Source: Miltoncostaea sp963823515 (GTDB lineage Bacteria; Actinomycetota; Thermoleophilia; Miltoncostaeales; Miltoncostaeaceae). From it: a stretch of 64,000 nucleotides of DNA. This document shows positions 45,110 through 53,123 of the stretch, piece by piece (the stretch's first letter is position 1; every line of letters starts with the position of its first letter). The stretch covers positions 1-64,000 of the forward strand of contig CAWGMB010000004.1 of NCBI GenBank assembly GCA_963823515.1, read 5' to 3'. The position numbers were made by a program, and so were the translations under genes. The notes under the pieces were generated by a model. It ran no database searches, was not told the DNA's origin, and saw nothing but the letters and a program-made list of their open reading frames with translations.

Positions 45110-46134
45110 CAGACCCCGGCGCCCACGAGGGCCGTGACCGCCTCCACCACGTCCCGGACGCCGGGCAGGCGGGCGCTCTCGAGGCCCGGCGCCGAGGGGA
45201 TGATCCCGTCGGCCGCGGCGACACGGCGGACGGGCAGCCGCAGGTCGGACCACGCGAGCTCCTGCACTCGCGCCGCGACCTCGGCTCCGATGCCGCCCGT
45301 GAGGGAGCCCTCCTCGGCGGTGACGAGCGCGCCGCTGCGTGCGACCGACTCGAGCACCGGATCGAGCTGGAGGGGGAGCAGCCGCCCGAGCGCGACCACC
45401 TCGCAGAAGATCTCCTCCTCCATGATCAGCTCCGTGACCGCCTCGAGCACGATCGGGAGCATCCCGCCGTAGGTGACGATCGTCGCGGCCGACTCCTCGA
45501 AGTCGTTGCCCGAGAACGTCAGCGCCGGGAATGGCCCCGGGCCCTCGACGCAGCGCAGCCCCTCGACGCGCCCCTCGACGGGACGCCGCTGGGCTCGTCC
45601 GTACATCACCTTGTTCTCGATCAGGAAGACCGGTTCGTCGAGCGCGATCGCATCGTGGACCATCGCACGCAGGTCGTGGCACTCGCTGGCGGCGACCACC
45701 GTGATGTTCGGCACACCCACCAGGAACTTCTCGAGGGACTGGCTGTGCGTGGGCCCGTAGCCGCGCCGGCCCCCCATCGGCAGTCGCACCACGAGCGGCA
45801 GCGTCACCTGGTCGTCGTACATCTCGCGGAACTTTGAGATGCCGTTGACGATCTGGTCGAAGCCCAGCGCGAGGAAGTCGCCGAACATGATCTCGAGGAT
45901 CGGCCGGTAGCCGCGCAGGGCCATGCCGGTCGCGACCCCGAACAGCGACGCCTCGCTGATGGGCGTGGTGATGACGCGCTCGGGCCAGCGCTCGCTGAGG
46001 CCCCGGGTGACGTTGAAGGCGCCGCCGTAGGGGTCGAGGACGTCCTCGCCGAGCAGGTAGACCTCCTCGCGGGTCTCGAAGGCCTCGGTGAGGGCCTGGT
46101 TGAGGACGCGGGCGCAGCGCTCCCCGGAGGCCAT
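45109..46134 (-). CDS. 2-Oxoacid dehydrogenase E1 component, beta subunit
   Basis: A 341-residue beta subunit of a ThDP-dependent 2-oxoacid dehydrogenase E1 (pyruvate or branched-chain type). VYLLGEDVLDPYGGAFNVT is the opening, PISEASLFGVATGMALRGYRPILEIMF follows, then a DQIVNGISKFREMY helix and RLPMGGRRGYGPTHSQSLE, the conserved loop. VTAEEGSLTGGIGAEVAARV is in the second domain. With the alpha subunit it decarboxylates a 2-oxoacid and passes the acyl group to a lipoyl domain. Both neighbours overlap by 4 bases, so E1 alpha, E1 beta and the sulfotransferase form one coupled row. Confidence 0.88.
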   Translation of the reverse strand: MASGERCARVLNQALTEAFETREEVYLLGEDVLDPYGGAFNVTRGLSERWPERVITTPISEASLFGVATGMALRGYRPILEIMFGDFLALGFDQIVNGISKFREMYDDQVTLPLVVRLPMGGRRGYGPTHSQSLEKFLVGVPNITVVAASECHDLRAMVHDAIALDEPVFLIENKVMYGRAQRRPVEGRVEGLRCVEGPGPFPALTFSGNDFEESAATIVTYGGMLPIVLEAVTELIMEEEIFCEVVALGRLLPLQLDPVLESVARSGALVTAEEGSLTGGIGAEVAARVQELAWSDLRLPVRRVAAADGIIPSAPGLESARLPGVRDVVEAVTALVGAGV

Positions 46135-47069
46135 CAGGCGGCCCCTCCGGCGATCGGGGCGCCCTCCGCCGCGGCGACGGCCGCGGCGAGGTCGCGCTCG
46201 CAGGCCTCCTCGATCGCCGCCCGCTCGCCGTCGGCGAGCCGCTCGCGGCTCAGCCGCAGCGGGTCGCGTTCGCGGCGGGCCGCGATCTCGGCCGGGTCGC
46301 GGACGTCGTCGCCCTTGCTGTGGGGGCTCAGGCGGTAGGTGCCGAGCACGAGGAAGAAGGGCTCGCCCGTGCTCCGCACGTGGGCGACCGCCCGGGCCGC
46401 CGCCGCATGGACCTCGAGCACGTCGGTGGTGTCGAGTGCCTCGGCCGCCACGCCGAAGGCCTCGGCGCGCGCGGGGATCGACCCGGCCACCGCGAGCTCG
46501 CGCGGGGTCGTCTGGGCGTAGCGGTTGTCCTCGACGACGAACAGCAGCGGCAGCCGCCAGAGGCCGGCCATGTTGAGGCACTCGTAGACCGTTCCCTGGC
46601 CGAGGGTGCCGTCGCCGAGGAAGACCGTGGTCACCGCGCCGGCGCCGCGCAGCTTCTCCGCCAGCGCGATGCCGGTCGCCACGGGCAGGATGCTTCCCTG
46701 GATGCCGTTGGTGTAGAAGTTCTCGGCGCAGAGGTGTTGGCTCCCGCCCTTGCCGCCGCAGACGCCGGTCTCGCGCCCCATCACCTCCGCCAGCAGGCCC
46801 TCCTGGTCGCCCCGGAAGGCCAGGAAGTGGCCGTGGCAGCGGTGGTTGCTGAAGATCACGTCGCGGGACGGGTCGAGGTGGTCGATCACGCCGACCGCGT
46901 TCGCCTCCTGGCCGATGCACGTGTGCGTCGTCCCGACCAGGGAGCCCTGGGAGAACATGTCGAGGAGCGTCTCCTCGAACCGGCGGATCGCGAACATGCG
47001 CCGGTGGAACTCGGGCATGAGCGCGGTGGCGTCGGCCGGGCGCGCGCTGTCGTGGACGATTGAGGCCAT
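46134..47069 (-). CDS. 2-Oxoacid dehydrogenase E1 component, alpha subunit
   Basis: A 311-residue alpha subunit. It has SLVGTTHTCIGQEANAVG, FSNHRCHGHFLAF, GKGGSQHLC (residues about 106-114, His112) and the ThDP motif LGDGTLGQGTVYECLN (GDG at 152-154), with Asn182 in FVVEDNRY. The phosphorylation-loop-like RLSPHSKGDDVRDP is present. Length and order are like acetoin or branched-chain E1 alpha. Partner: the E1 beta gene immediately downstream. The 190-base gap upstream separates it from the lipoyl-acyltransferase gene. No standard E2 or E3 gene is nearby. Confidence 0.88.
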   Translation of the reverse strand: MASIVHDSARPADATALMPEFHRRMFAIRRFEETLLDMFSQGSLVGTTHTCIGQEANAVGVIDHLDPSRDVIFSNHRCHGHFLAFRGDQEGLLAEVMGRETGVCGGKGGSQHLCAENFYTNGIQGSILPVATGIALAEKLRGAGAVTTVFLGDGTLGQGTVYECLNMAGLWRLPLLFVVEDNRYAQTTPRELAVAGSIPARAEAFGVAAEALDTTDVLEVHAAAARAVAHVRSTGEPFFLVLGTYRLSPHSKGDDVRDPAEIAARRERDPLRLSRERLADGERAAIEEACERDLAAAVAAAEGAPIAGGAA

Positions 47070-47259
47070 TCCGCTCCTCAGCCTAGTGTCTCGGGTCGTC
47101 GGTTCGCACTGGTCCCCGCGAGGGTCCCCGCCGTGAGAGATCCGGCTCGGCCGTGATGTCGGCGGCGATCCGGCTGTCGGGCACGCCCGTCGCGGGACGT
47201 CAACGACGGACGCTGAGGCCCTCGTCTCGAGTCGGGAGACTAGCGCCCCGCCGGGCCGC

Positions 47260-48363
47260 TCACCCCGACCAGACGGTCCCGGCTGCGACGATCGTCCCCT
47301 CGGGGACGTCGGCGGTGACCACGGCGCCGTTCCCGACGAGCGCCCGGGCGCCGATCGACAGGCCGAGGGCCACGGTGACCCCCATCCCCACGAGCGCCGC
47401 CTCGCCCACGCTCACGTCCCCGGCGAGGATCGCCCCTGGCGCGAGGTGGACGTGGTCGCCCACGCGGCAGTCGTGCGACACGATCGCCCCGGAGTTCACG
47501 ATCGCCCCCCGGCCCACCGTGGCCTGCGACGAGACGACCGACCCCGGATGCACCTGAGCGCCCTCGCCGATGACCGCAGAGGGCGCCACGTGCGCCCCGG
47601 GGTGCACGAGGGCCGGGAGCGCGAGCCCATGCTCGGCGAGCCGCTGGAAGATGTCGATGCGCCCCTGAGCGCGGCCGATGGACCCCACCCCGTTGGCGGC
47701 CATGGGCACTCCGGCCTCGACCAGCGTGGGGAGCGCGGCCCTGCCGCCCACGACCGGGACGCCCAGGACCTCTGTGCCGGGCGCGAGGCCGTCGTCGACC
47801 ACGCAGAGGGCATGCATCCCCTCCGCGGCGTCGAGGCACTCGATGAGCGTCTTGCCGAGCCCCCCTCCGCCGAAGACCACCACGCTGCCGCCGTCCACGC
47901 GCCCGAGCACGGCGGGGTCGATCTCGACGCGCTCCGCGCTGCGGGCGATGAGCGCACGCACGTCCTGCTCGGTCACGAAGCGATCGGTGGGCAGGAGGGA
48001 GAGGTCCACCGACGCCTGTCGCGCCATCTCCTCGGCCTTGCGGGTGAGGCGGGGGGCGGGCCCCGCGGCGCCGCCGGCCGCGCCCGAGGGGGCGGGGGCG
48101 CGAGGAGGCTCGGCGTCGAAGACCTCGCAGATGAGGTCCCCGGCGCTCACGTCGTCGAACAGTCCGATGGGAACCTCGCCGACCCATCCCTCGTGCTCCG
48201 ACTCGACTTCGGCGGTCGCCTTGCTGGTCTCCAGGACGCAGACGACCTGCCCCGCGGCGACCCGTCCGTAGGGCTCGATGGAGAGCTCCACCACCCGGGC
48301 CTCGGGCTCGTTGGTGTTGACCAGGGGGGCGACGATGCGCCCAAGGAGTCGCGGCTCGGTCAC
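47260..48363 (-). CDS. Lipoyl domain and E1/E3-binding domain fused to PglD/NeuD-type left-handed beta-helix acyltransferase
   Basis: A 367-residue fusion. Residues about 5-83 are a biotinyl/lipoyl domain with the modified lysine in VLETSKATAEV (Lys48). After an Ala/Pro linker, RLTRKAEEMARQASVDLSLL (105-124) and the following VTEQDVRALIA form a peripheral-subunit-binding domain, as in dehydrogenase E2 proteins. From 157 a PglD N-terminal domain (VVVFGGGGLGKTLIECLD) leads into hexapeptide repeats of a left-handed beta helix (about 250-367). Its putative base is His297 in SHDCRVGDHVHLAPGA, as in PglD. The normal E2 CoA acyltransferase core is absent. It lies upstream of the E1 genes on the same strand. 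I infer direct acyl transfer from lipoyl to an amino or hydroxyl group of a sugar. Start GTG 48363. Confidence 0.85.
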   Translation of the reverse strand: MTEPRLLGRIVAPLVNTNEPEARVVELSIEPYGRVAAGQVVCVLETSKATAEVESEHEGWVGEVPIGLFDDVSAGDLICEVFDAEPPRAPAPSGAAGGAAGPAPRLTRKAEEMARQASVDLSLLPTDRFVTEQDVRALIARSAERVEIDPAVLGRVDGGSVVVFGGGGLGKTLIECLDAAEGMHALCVVDDGLAPGTEVLGVPVVGGRAALPTLVEAGVPMAANGVGSIGRAQGRIDIFQRLAEHGLALPALVHPGAHVAPSAVIGEGAQVHPGSVVSSQATVGRGAIVNSGAIVSHDCRVGDHVHLAPGAILAGDVSVGEAALVGMGVTVALGLSIGARALVGNGAVVTADVPEGTIVAAGTVWSG

Positions 48364-48510
48364 GCCCCTAGTATCGCGACGGCGTCGGACAAGGGAAGGC
48401 CCGGGCCCCCGGCGGCGGCGTTGACGCTCCCCGCCACCCTCCCTACCGTCGGATCTCCGGCCACGCCGCAGAGTTCCCCGATCGCGGGATGTCCTGCCGA
48501 CAGTGCACGG

Positions 48511-48795
48511 ATGGCGACCTTCGGCATCGTCGACGACGAGGCGTTCGGGGTCGGGCTCCCGTGCGGCGGCACGGCCCACGTCTTCATCGAGATGCGCGGC
48601 CCGCAGATCCTCGGCCGGATCGCCCAGGTGATGGCCGATGAGCGCCCGATCGCCTACGTACCCGCGGGCCCTCCTCGTCACCCCGCGCGGTTGCCCGACG
48701 CCGACGAGCTGGTGACCGAGTGGCCGCACGAGCTCCTCGAGGGCGCCCAGATCGTGGCCGTGTCCAACCGCGCGTCCGCGCCGGTCGCGGCGTGA
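48511..48795 (+). CDS. XdhC/CoxI-like fragment
   Basis: A 94-residue protein with ATFGIVDDEAFGVGLPCGGTAHVFIE near its start, a segment typical of the XdhC/CoxI N-terminal domain that handles molybdenum cofactor for xanthine/CO dehydrogenases. The rest is a short Rossmann-like remainder ending VAVSNRASAPVAA. A full protein is three times longer, and the upstream part of its N-terminal domain is missing. It may therefore be a stand-alone small XdhC domain or a decayed gene. The adjacent moaA and moeA remnant support a molybdenum context. Confidence 0.55.
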   Translation: MATFGIVDDEAFGVGLPCGGTAHVFIEMRGPQILGRIAQVMADERPIAYVPAGPPRHPARLPDADELVTEWPHELLEGAQIVAVSNRASAPVAA

Positions 48796-48865
48796 CCGCA
48801 CGTGACCGTCCGTCCCTGCCGCGCCCAGGGGGCCCGGCCCGGGCCCGGGCGCGTACCCTCCGGCG

Positions 48866-49864
48866 ATGAGCACCGACGCCCTCACGGACGGGTTCGGCAG
48901 GGTCCACCGGTCCCTGCGGGTGTCGGTCACGGATCGCTGCAACCTGCGCTGCCGCTACTGCATGCCGGCCGAGGGGATGGAATGGCTCGGTCGCGAGGAG
49001 CTCCTCAGCGATGACGAGCTGGTGCGGGTGATCGGGGTGCTCGCGCGCCTGGGGATGAGCGAGCTGCGCATCACGGGCGGAGAGCCCCTCGTGCGCCCGG
49101 GGCTGCCCGCCCTGATCGGGCGCTTCCGCGCCGTCGAGGGGATCCGCGAGATCGCGATGACCACCAACGGCGTCCTGATCGCGGACGCCATCGACGAGCT
49201 GGTGGAGCGGGGCCTCGACCGCGTGAACGTCTCGATCGACTCCCTCGACCCCGAGCGCTTCGCCGCGATCACGCGGCGCGACGACCTGGCGCGGGTCCTC
49301 GAGGGGCTCGCCGCCTGCGAGCGGCACGCGTCGCTGCGCCCGATCAAGGTGAACGCGGTGGCGCTGCGCGGGGTGAGCGAGCCCGATGTCCTCCCCCTCG
49401 CCGAGCTCGCCCGCGAGCGCCCCTACGTGGTGCGCTTCATCGAGGTGATGCCCCTCGACGCCCCGCGCGAGTGGACCCGCGAGGCGGTGTTGTCCGGCGA
49501 CGAGCTGCGAGGGATGATCGGCGCGCGCTGGCCGCTGCTGCCCATGAGCCCCGAGCGCGCCTCGGCCACCGGCACGCGCTGGCGCTTCGCCGACGGGGCG
49601 GGCGAGCTGCAGTTCGTCTCGTCGGTCACCGAGCCCTTCTGCGCAGGCTGCGACCGTCTGCGCCTCACCGCCGACGGCCAGCTGCGCACCTGCCTGTTCG
49701 CCGAGTGGGAGACCGACCTGCGTGGCCCGCTGCGGGCCGGGGCGACCGATGACGAGCTGGCGGCGATCACCGCGTCGGCGGTCAGCGGCAAGGAGTCGGG
49801 CCACTCCATGGCGGATCCCACCTGGACCTACACCGGCCGGCCGATGAGCATGATCGGCGGATGA
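48866..49864 (+). CDS. moaA: GTP 3',8-cyclase MoaA
   Basis: A radical-SAM enzyme of 332 residues that starts molybdopterin synthesis by converting GTP to 3',8-cyclo-GTP. The SAM-binding cluster CxxxCxxC is DRCNLRCRYC (Cys25, 29, 32). ITGGEPLVRPGL follows. The second cluster is FCAGCDRLRLTADGQLRTC near the C-terminus, and the essential GG tail is the last residue pair. KESGHSMADP precedes the end. The gene is complete. No moaC, moaD or moaE is seen nearby, so the rest of the pathway must be elsewhere. Confidence 0.95.
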   Translation: MSTDALTDGFGRVHRSLRVSVTDRCNLRCRYCMPAEGMEWLGREELLSDDELVRVIGVLARLGMSELRITGGEPLVRPGLPALIGRFRAVEGIREIAMTTNGVLIADAIDELVERGLDRVNVSIDSLDPERFAAITRRDDLARVLEGLAACERHASLRPIKVNAVALRGVSEPDVLPLAELARERPYVVRFIEVMPLDAPREWTREAVLSGDELRGMIGARWPLLPMSPERASATGTRWRFADGAGELQFVSSVTEPFCAGCDRLRLTADGQLRTCLFAEWETDLRGPLRAGATDDELAAITASAVSGKESGHSMADPTWTYTGRPMSMIGG

Positions 49865-49901
49865 GCCCGGATCGCGGTTCCGGGCGAACGGGGGCGGCCC
49901 G

Positions 49902-50287
49902 TCAGGCGAGCCGCGTGAAGCGCACTTCCGAGCCGGCCGCGCCGTCGTCGTCCTCGCCCACCCAGGCGGGGGCCGTGGCGCCGGCCAGCGAGGTGACGGC
50001 GTGGGGGCCCCTGATCCGGGGCCGGCGTCAGTCGCTCGGGGCCCTCTGCGCAGCGCAGCAACTCGGCCCGTCCGGCGCGGGTCTCGACGCAGGCGGTGAG
50101 CGCGGCGCGGCGCCACCAGCCGTCGGGGTTGCCGAGCAGGGGCCGCCCGAGCAGGTGGGACCCGACGGCGGCCGGGCCGGGTTGCCCGGCAGGCCCAGCG
50201 CGATCTGGTCGCCCCGCCGACCGAGGTGGGTCGGGTGCGCCGGCTTGGCCCGCGGCCCGCGGGCCGCCTCCTCCACGCGACCCGCCG
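49902..50287 (-). pseudogene. moeA: moeA 3' remnant (molybdopterin molybdotransferase)
   Basis: On the minus strand, three pieces in different frames give KPAHPTHLGRRGDQIALGLPGNP, then AVGSHLLGRPLLGNPDGWWR, and finally GPHAVTSLAGATAPAWVGED, ending at a TGA. In order these match the end of domain III and the C-terminal domain IV of MoeA. The first two-thirds of the gene are absent: the haloacid dehalogenase gene starts just before this piece on the opposite strand. The fragment is therefore truncated and carries at least two frame changes. It lies next to moaA and supports loss of this pathway step here, or a rearrangement. Confidence 0.65.
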
Positions 50288-50293
50288 GGCGCC

Positions 50294-50911
50294 GTGAGCA
50301 TCGCCGCCGAGTCCCCCTGGGTCGTCTTCGACCTCAACGGCACCCTGCTCGACCCTGCGGCGATCGGCCCGGAGGCCCTCGACGAGGCCATCCTCTCCGC
50401 GATGACCCTCAACCACGTCGGCGAGTACCGACCCTTCTCGGAGTTGCTGCGCGCGGCGCTGGTCCGCCGGAACGCCGACGACGCAGAACGCCTGATGGGG
50501 GCCGCGGCCCGGATGCCTCCCTTTCCGGAGGCGGCCGAAGCGCTCGATCTCCTCGCGGGCGCCGGCCTGCGCCTCGCGGTCCTCACCAACAGCGCCACCG
50601 CGGCCGCCGAGCGGGGCCTGCGCGGGGCGGGCCTGCGGGAGCGGTTCGCCCACGTCATCGGCACCGATCAGGTCGGCGCCTTCAAGCCCGACGCCCGCGT
50701 CTATCGCCACGGGCTGGCCGCGCTCGGCGCCGAGCCGGGCGAGGCGACCATGGTCGCGGCCCACTGGTGGGATCTGCGCGGGGCGCGGGCCGTGGGCATG
50801 CGCATCGCCTGGGTGGGTCGCGGGGAGGGTAGCCTCAGCGGCCTTCTGCCCGATCCGGACGCCGCCGCACCCGACCTCCTCGCGGTGGCCCGGCAGCTGG
50901 CTGCGTCATGA
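50294..50911 (+). CDS. HAD-family hydrolase, haloacid dehalogenase type II-like
   Basis: A 205-residue HAD hydrolase. WVVFDLNGTLLDP carries the nucleophile Asp, LAVLTNSATAAAE the Ser/Thr of motif II, GAFKPDARVYRHGL the Lys, and TMVAAHWWDLRGARAVGM the distal acidic residue. The layout is like L-2-haloacid dehalogenases (type II), although the WWDL segment differs from the PWDL usually found. Start GTG 50294. It begins directly beside the moeA remnant. Confidence 0.85.
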   Translation: MSIAAESPWVVFDLNGTLLDPAAIGPEALDEAILSAMTLNHVGEYRPFSELLRAALVRRNADDAERLMGAAARMPPFPEAAEALDLLAGAGLRLAVLTNSATAAAERGLRGAGLRERFAHVIGTDQVGAFKPDARVYRHGLAALGAEPGEATMVAAHWWDLRGARAVGMRIAWVGRGEGSLSGLLPDPDAAAPDLLAVARQLAAS

Positions 50912-50936
50912 GGTCCCCAACAGACGAAAGGCGCCC

Positions 50937-51338
50937 ATGGAGATCACCCGGACCCACTCCACCACCCGCCCGGGGCCGGCCGACTGGTTCACCGGCCAGG
51001 TCTGGATCGACGACATCGCGGCCCCGCCCCCTCCGTCGCGCCTGCACGTCGTGAGCGTCCACTTCACGCCGGGGGCGCGCACGGCCTGGCACATGCACCC
51101 CGTCGGCCAGGTGCTGCACGTCACCGAGGGCGTCGGGCTCGCCCAGCGACGCGGCGCCCCGACCGAGATCATCCGCGCCGGCGACACCATCCGCTTCGAG
51201 CCCGGCGAGGAGCACTGGCACGGGGCCGCCCCCGAGCACTTCATGACCCACCTCGCCCTCCACGAGCACGCCGAGGACGGCGTGGCGACCCACTGGCTCC
51301 CGCACGTCACCGACGCGGAGTATCACGGCAAGGCGTAG
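50937..51338 (+). CDS. Cupin-domain protein
   Basis: A 133-residue single cupin. GARTAWHMHPVGQVLHVTEG carries the two-histidine metal motif, and GDTIRFEPGEEHWHGAA the second motif with HxH. This suggests a small dioxygenase-like or binding protein of the DUF4437/RmlC-like type. It follows the HAD gene by 25 bases, with a possible RBS (GAAAGG at 50928), and may be co-transcribed. Substrate unknown. Confidence 0.88.
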   Translation: MEITRTHSTTRPGPADWFTGQVWIDDIAAPPPPSRLHVVSVHFTPGARTAWHMHPVGQVLHVTEGVGLAQRRGAPTEIIRAGDTIRFEPGEEHWHGAAPEHFMTHLALHEHAEDGVATHWLPHVTDAEYHGKA

Positions 51339-51451
51339 ACGGCGGCTCCGCGAGGGGACCGGCCGGCGGCGCGGAGCGCCGGTCTCCCCTGGGATGGTCC
51401 GAGGGACCCGGCGTGGCCGGCGCGGCAGGGAGACCGTTCTCGCCTGCCGCG

Positions 51452-52289
51452 ATGCTCCGCCGCAGGCGAACCGTCAGGACCCTGGCTGGTCCTCGGCGGC
51501 ATGACCTCCGCGCTCGTGGGGTGCGGCGCGCTCGTCGGGCTCGGCACGGCGGCCGCCCCGTCCGACGAGCCGGATCCGAAGCCCCGCCTGCCCCTCGGCC
51601 AGACCGACGTCAACGACCGCTGGGTCGGCACGCAGGCCATCCCGGGGCGCACGCTCTTCCGCTTCGACACCGTGATCATGAACGTCGGCTACGGGGCGTT
51701 CGAGGGGGCACCGGGCAGCCGAACGTCCTGCGCCACTCGCCGGCCTTCGGCCGCGAGCACTCCACTCGCAGCGGATCGCGGCCCACATGCTGCTCGCCCC
51801 CGACGGGTCCCCGGTCGAGGAGGCGTCGAAGAACCTCGCGGGCTTCTGCCTGTACGACAGCTGGGGCCCGCCGGAGTCGGGCGCGCCCTCCCGCTACCCG
51901 AGCAGCGTCGGCCCGAGCAGGCGTGCGCGGCGAAGGAGCCGGGCTACACGGGGCTGCTGCGCATGGGGATCTCCGAGGACTGGGGCGACTTCTACCGCTC
52001 GCAGCTCTGGGACCAGTGGGTCGATGTGACCGACGTGACGCCCGGTCAGGGCCGGCTTCGGGCGACGGTCGACCCCCGACGGCCTCCACGCGGAGTCGAG
52101 CGACGACAACAACTCGGTGGAGGACCCCTCGGTCGTGATCCCCGGCGTGGTCGCCGCCGCCCGCACGGTCGCCACGCGCGCGGGCGCGGTGTCGTGCGTC
52201 TGAGCGCGAGCCAGGTGCGCATCAACCAGCGCGTTGGCCCGGCCGGGGTCCGCCGGGCCAACGCGCTCGAGGCTCGCGCCGGCCTCTGA
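51452..52289 (+). CDS. Secreted lysyl-oxidase-like protein, multiply frameshifted
   Basis: Segments in rotating frames give a signal-like start (MLRRRRTVRT then VLGGMTSALVGCGALVGLG), then QAIPGRTLFRFDTVIMNVG, KNLAGFCLYDSWGPPE, GYTGLLRMGISEDWGDFYR, WDQWVDVTDVTPGQGRLRATV and ESSDDNNSVEDPSVV. These match in order the actinobacterial lysyl oxidase-like family: copper-binding fold with conserved WGD, QWVD and NN motifs. At least four indels occur in 800 bases, on a short stretch where neighbours are intact. The end at 52289 follows the frame giving INQRVGPAGVRRANALEARAGL; an alternative end is at 52203. Not to be trusted residue by residue. Confidence 0.6.
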
Positions 52290-52421
52290 TCCGTGGCTGC
52301 GGCCAGGGCGCGTGGCGCACGCGGTTCAGCCGGGCAGGTCGTGGAGCGACATCGGCACAACCGCCGGGCCGCCTCGTCTCGGATCTTCTCTTGTACGCAC
52401 TCGACCAACAGGAGAGACATC

Positions 52422-53018
52422 GTGAGACGGATCCTTCGCCTTCCCCTCGCAGTGGCGCTGGTCGCGGCCCTATCCCTCGGACTCGTCGCCTGCGGCGACG
52501 ACGACGATGAGACGGCCGCCCCCGCGACGACCGCGGAAACGACGACGCTGAACCTCACCGGCGAGAGCACGACGCTCGCGCTCGACCCTGCGACCGCCAC
52601 GGTGCTGACCGACAACGACATCGCCGTCGCTCCGATCGCGCCCGCCACCGCCGGTGACGCGGGCATCAGCTTCCCGATCACGGGTGGCCAGGTCGACGCT
52701 GAGACGCTCGCCGGGACGATCGACCACAGCGGCGGTCTGCGCTTCTCGGCGGGCGGGACGGACCTCGACCTGACCGACTTCGTGATCGACACGTCGGCGC
52801 AGACGCTGACGGCGACCGCCGGCGGCGCGCAGGTCCCCATCCTGGGGGTCGACCTGTCGGGCCTGCAGCGCAGCGACGAGGAGGGCGCGATCGTCCTCAC
52901 GGGCATCACCGTCAGCCTCAGCGCCGAAGGTGCCGCCGCGCTGAACGAAACCTTCGGGGTCTCCCTGTTCACCGAGGGTCTCTCGATCGGCGACGTGACG
53001 GTCCGCGCCACCGCCTGA
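52422..53018 (+). CDS. Lipoprotein with HtaA-like domain
   Basis: A 198-residue exported protein starting at GTG 52422, with an RBS AGGAGAG eight bases before it. The signal is ILRLPLAVALVAALSLGLV with the lipobox LVACG. A Thr/Glu-rich acidic linker follows, then a beta-rich domain with FPITGGQVDAETLAGTIDH and a repeated pattern in GLRFSAGGTDLDLTDFVI. This resembles HtaA (haem transport-associated) domains, but the typical haem ligands are not recognised. It is convergent with lon across a perfect hairpin. Confidence 0.7.
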   Translation: MRRILRLPLAVALVAALSLGLVACGDDDDETAAPATTAETTTLNLTGESTTLALDPATATVLTDNDIAVAPIAPATAGDAGISFPITGGQVDAETLAGTIDHSGGLRFSAGGTDLDLTDFVIDTSAQTLTATAGGAQVPILGVDLSGLQRSDEEGAIVLTGITVSLSAEGAAALNETFGVSLFTEGLSIGDVTVRATA

Positions 53019-53025
53019 GCACGCA

Positions 53026-53061
53026 CCGTGGACGGGACCCGCGCGCGGGTCCCGTCCACGG
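53026..53061. terminator. Perfect 18-base hairpin between convergent genes
   Basis: Arms CCGTGGACGGGACCCGCG and CGCGGGTCCCGTCCACGG are directly adjacent, so the stem is complete apart from the turn. It lies 8 bases after the lipoprotein stop and 63 bases before the end of lon. It can terminate both transcripts. Confidence 0.85.
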
Positions 53062-53123
53062 CAGCGGGTCTCCGACGACCCGTCCGGCACGGCCCCGGAG
53101 GGTCCGCGGGGCGCCCGTGCGGG

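Noticed and set aside
40003..48363. The right-hand gene set as a horizontally acquired island in the left-hand genome
   Set aside because: No mobility genes or boundaries are seen, and the same high-GC sequence runs on into rpmG-secE-nusG-rplKAJL, which are core genes. A contig join explains it better.
40844..48363. A complete nonribosomal peptide cluster
   Set aside because: There is one adenylation-carrier module with no condensation domain, no phosphopantetheinyl transferase and no exporter. The E1/lipoyl-acyltransferase row is convergent and may be unrelated.
48584..50764. A 726-codon minus-strand frame across moaA
   Set aside because: It is antisense to moaA and the dehalogenase gene. 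Only a different, short minus-strand piece (49902-50287) shows real similarity, to MoeA.
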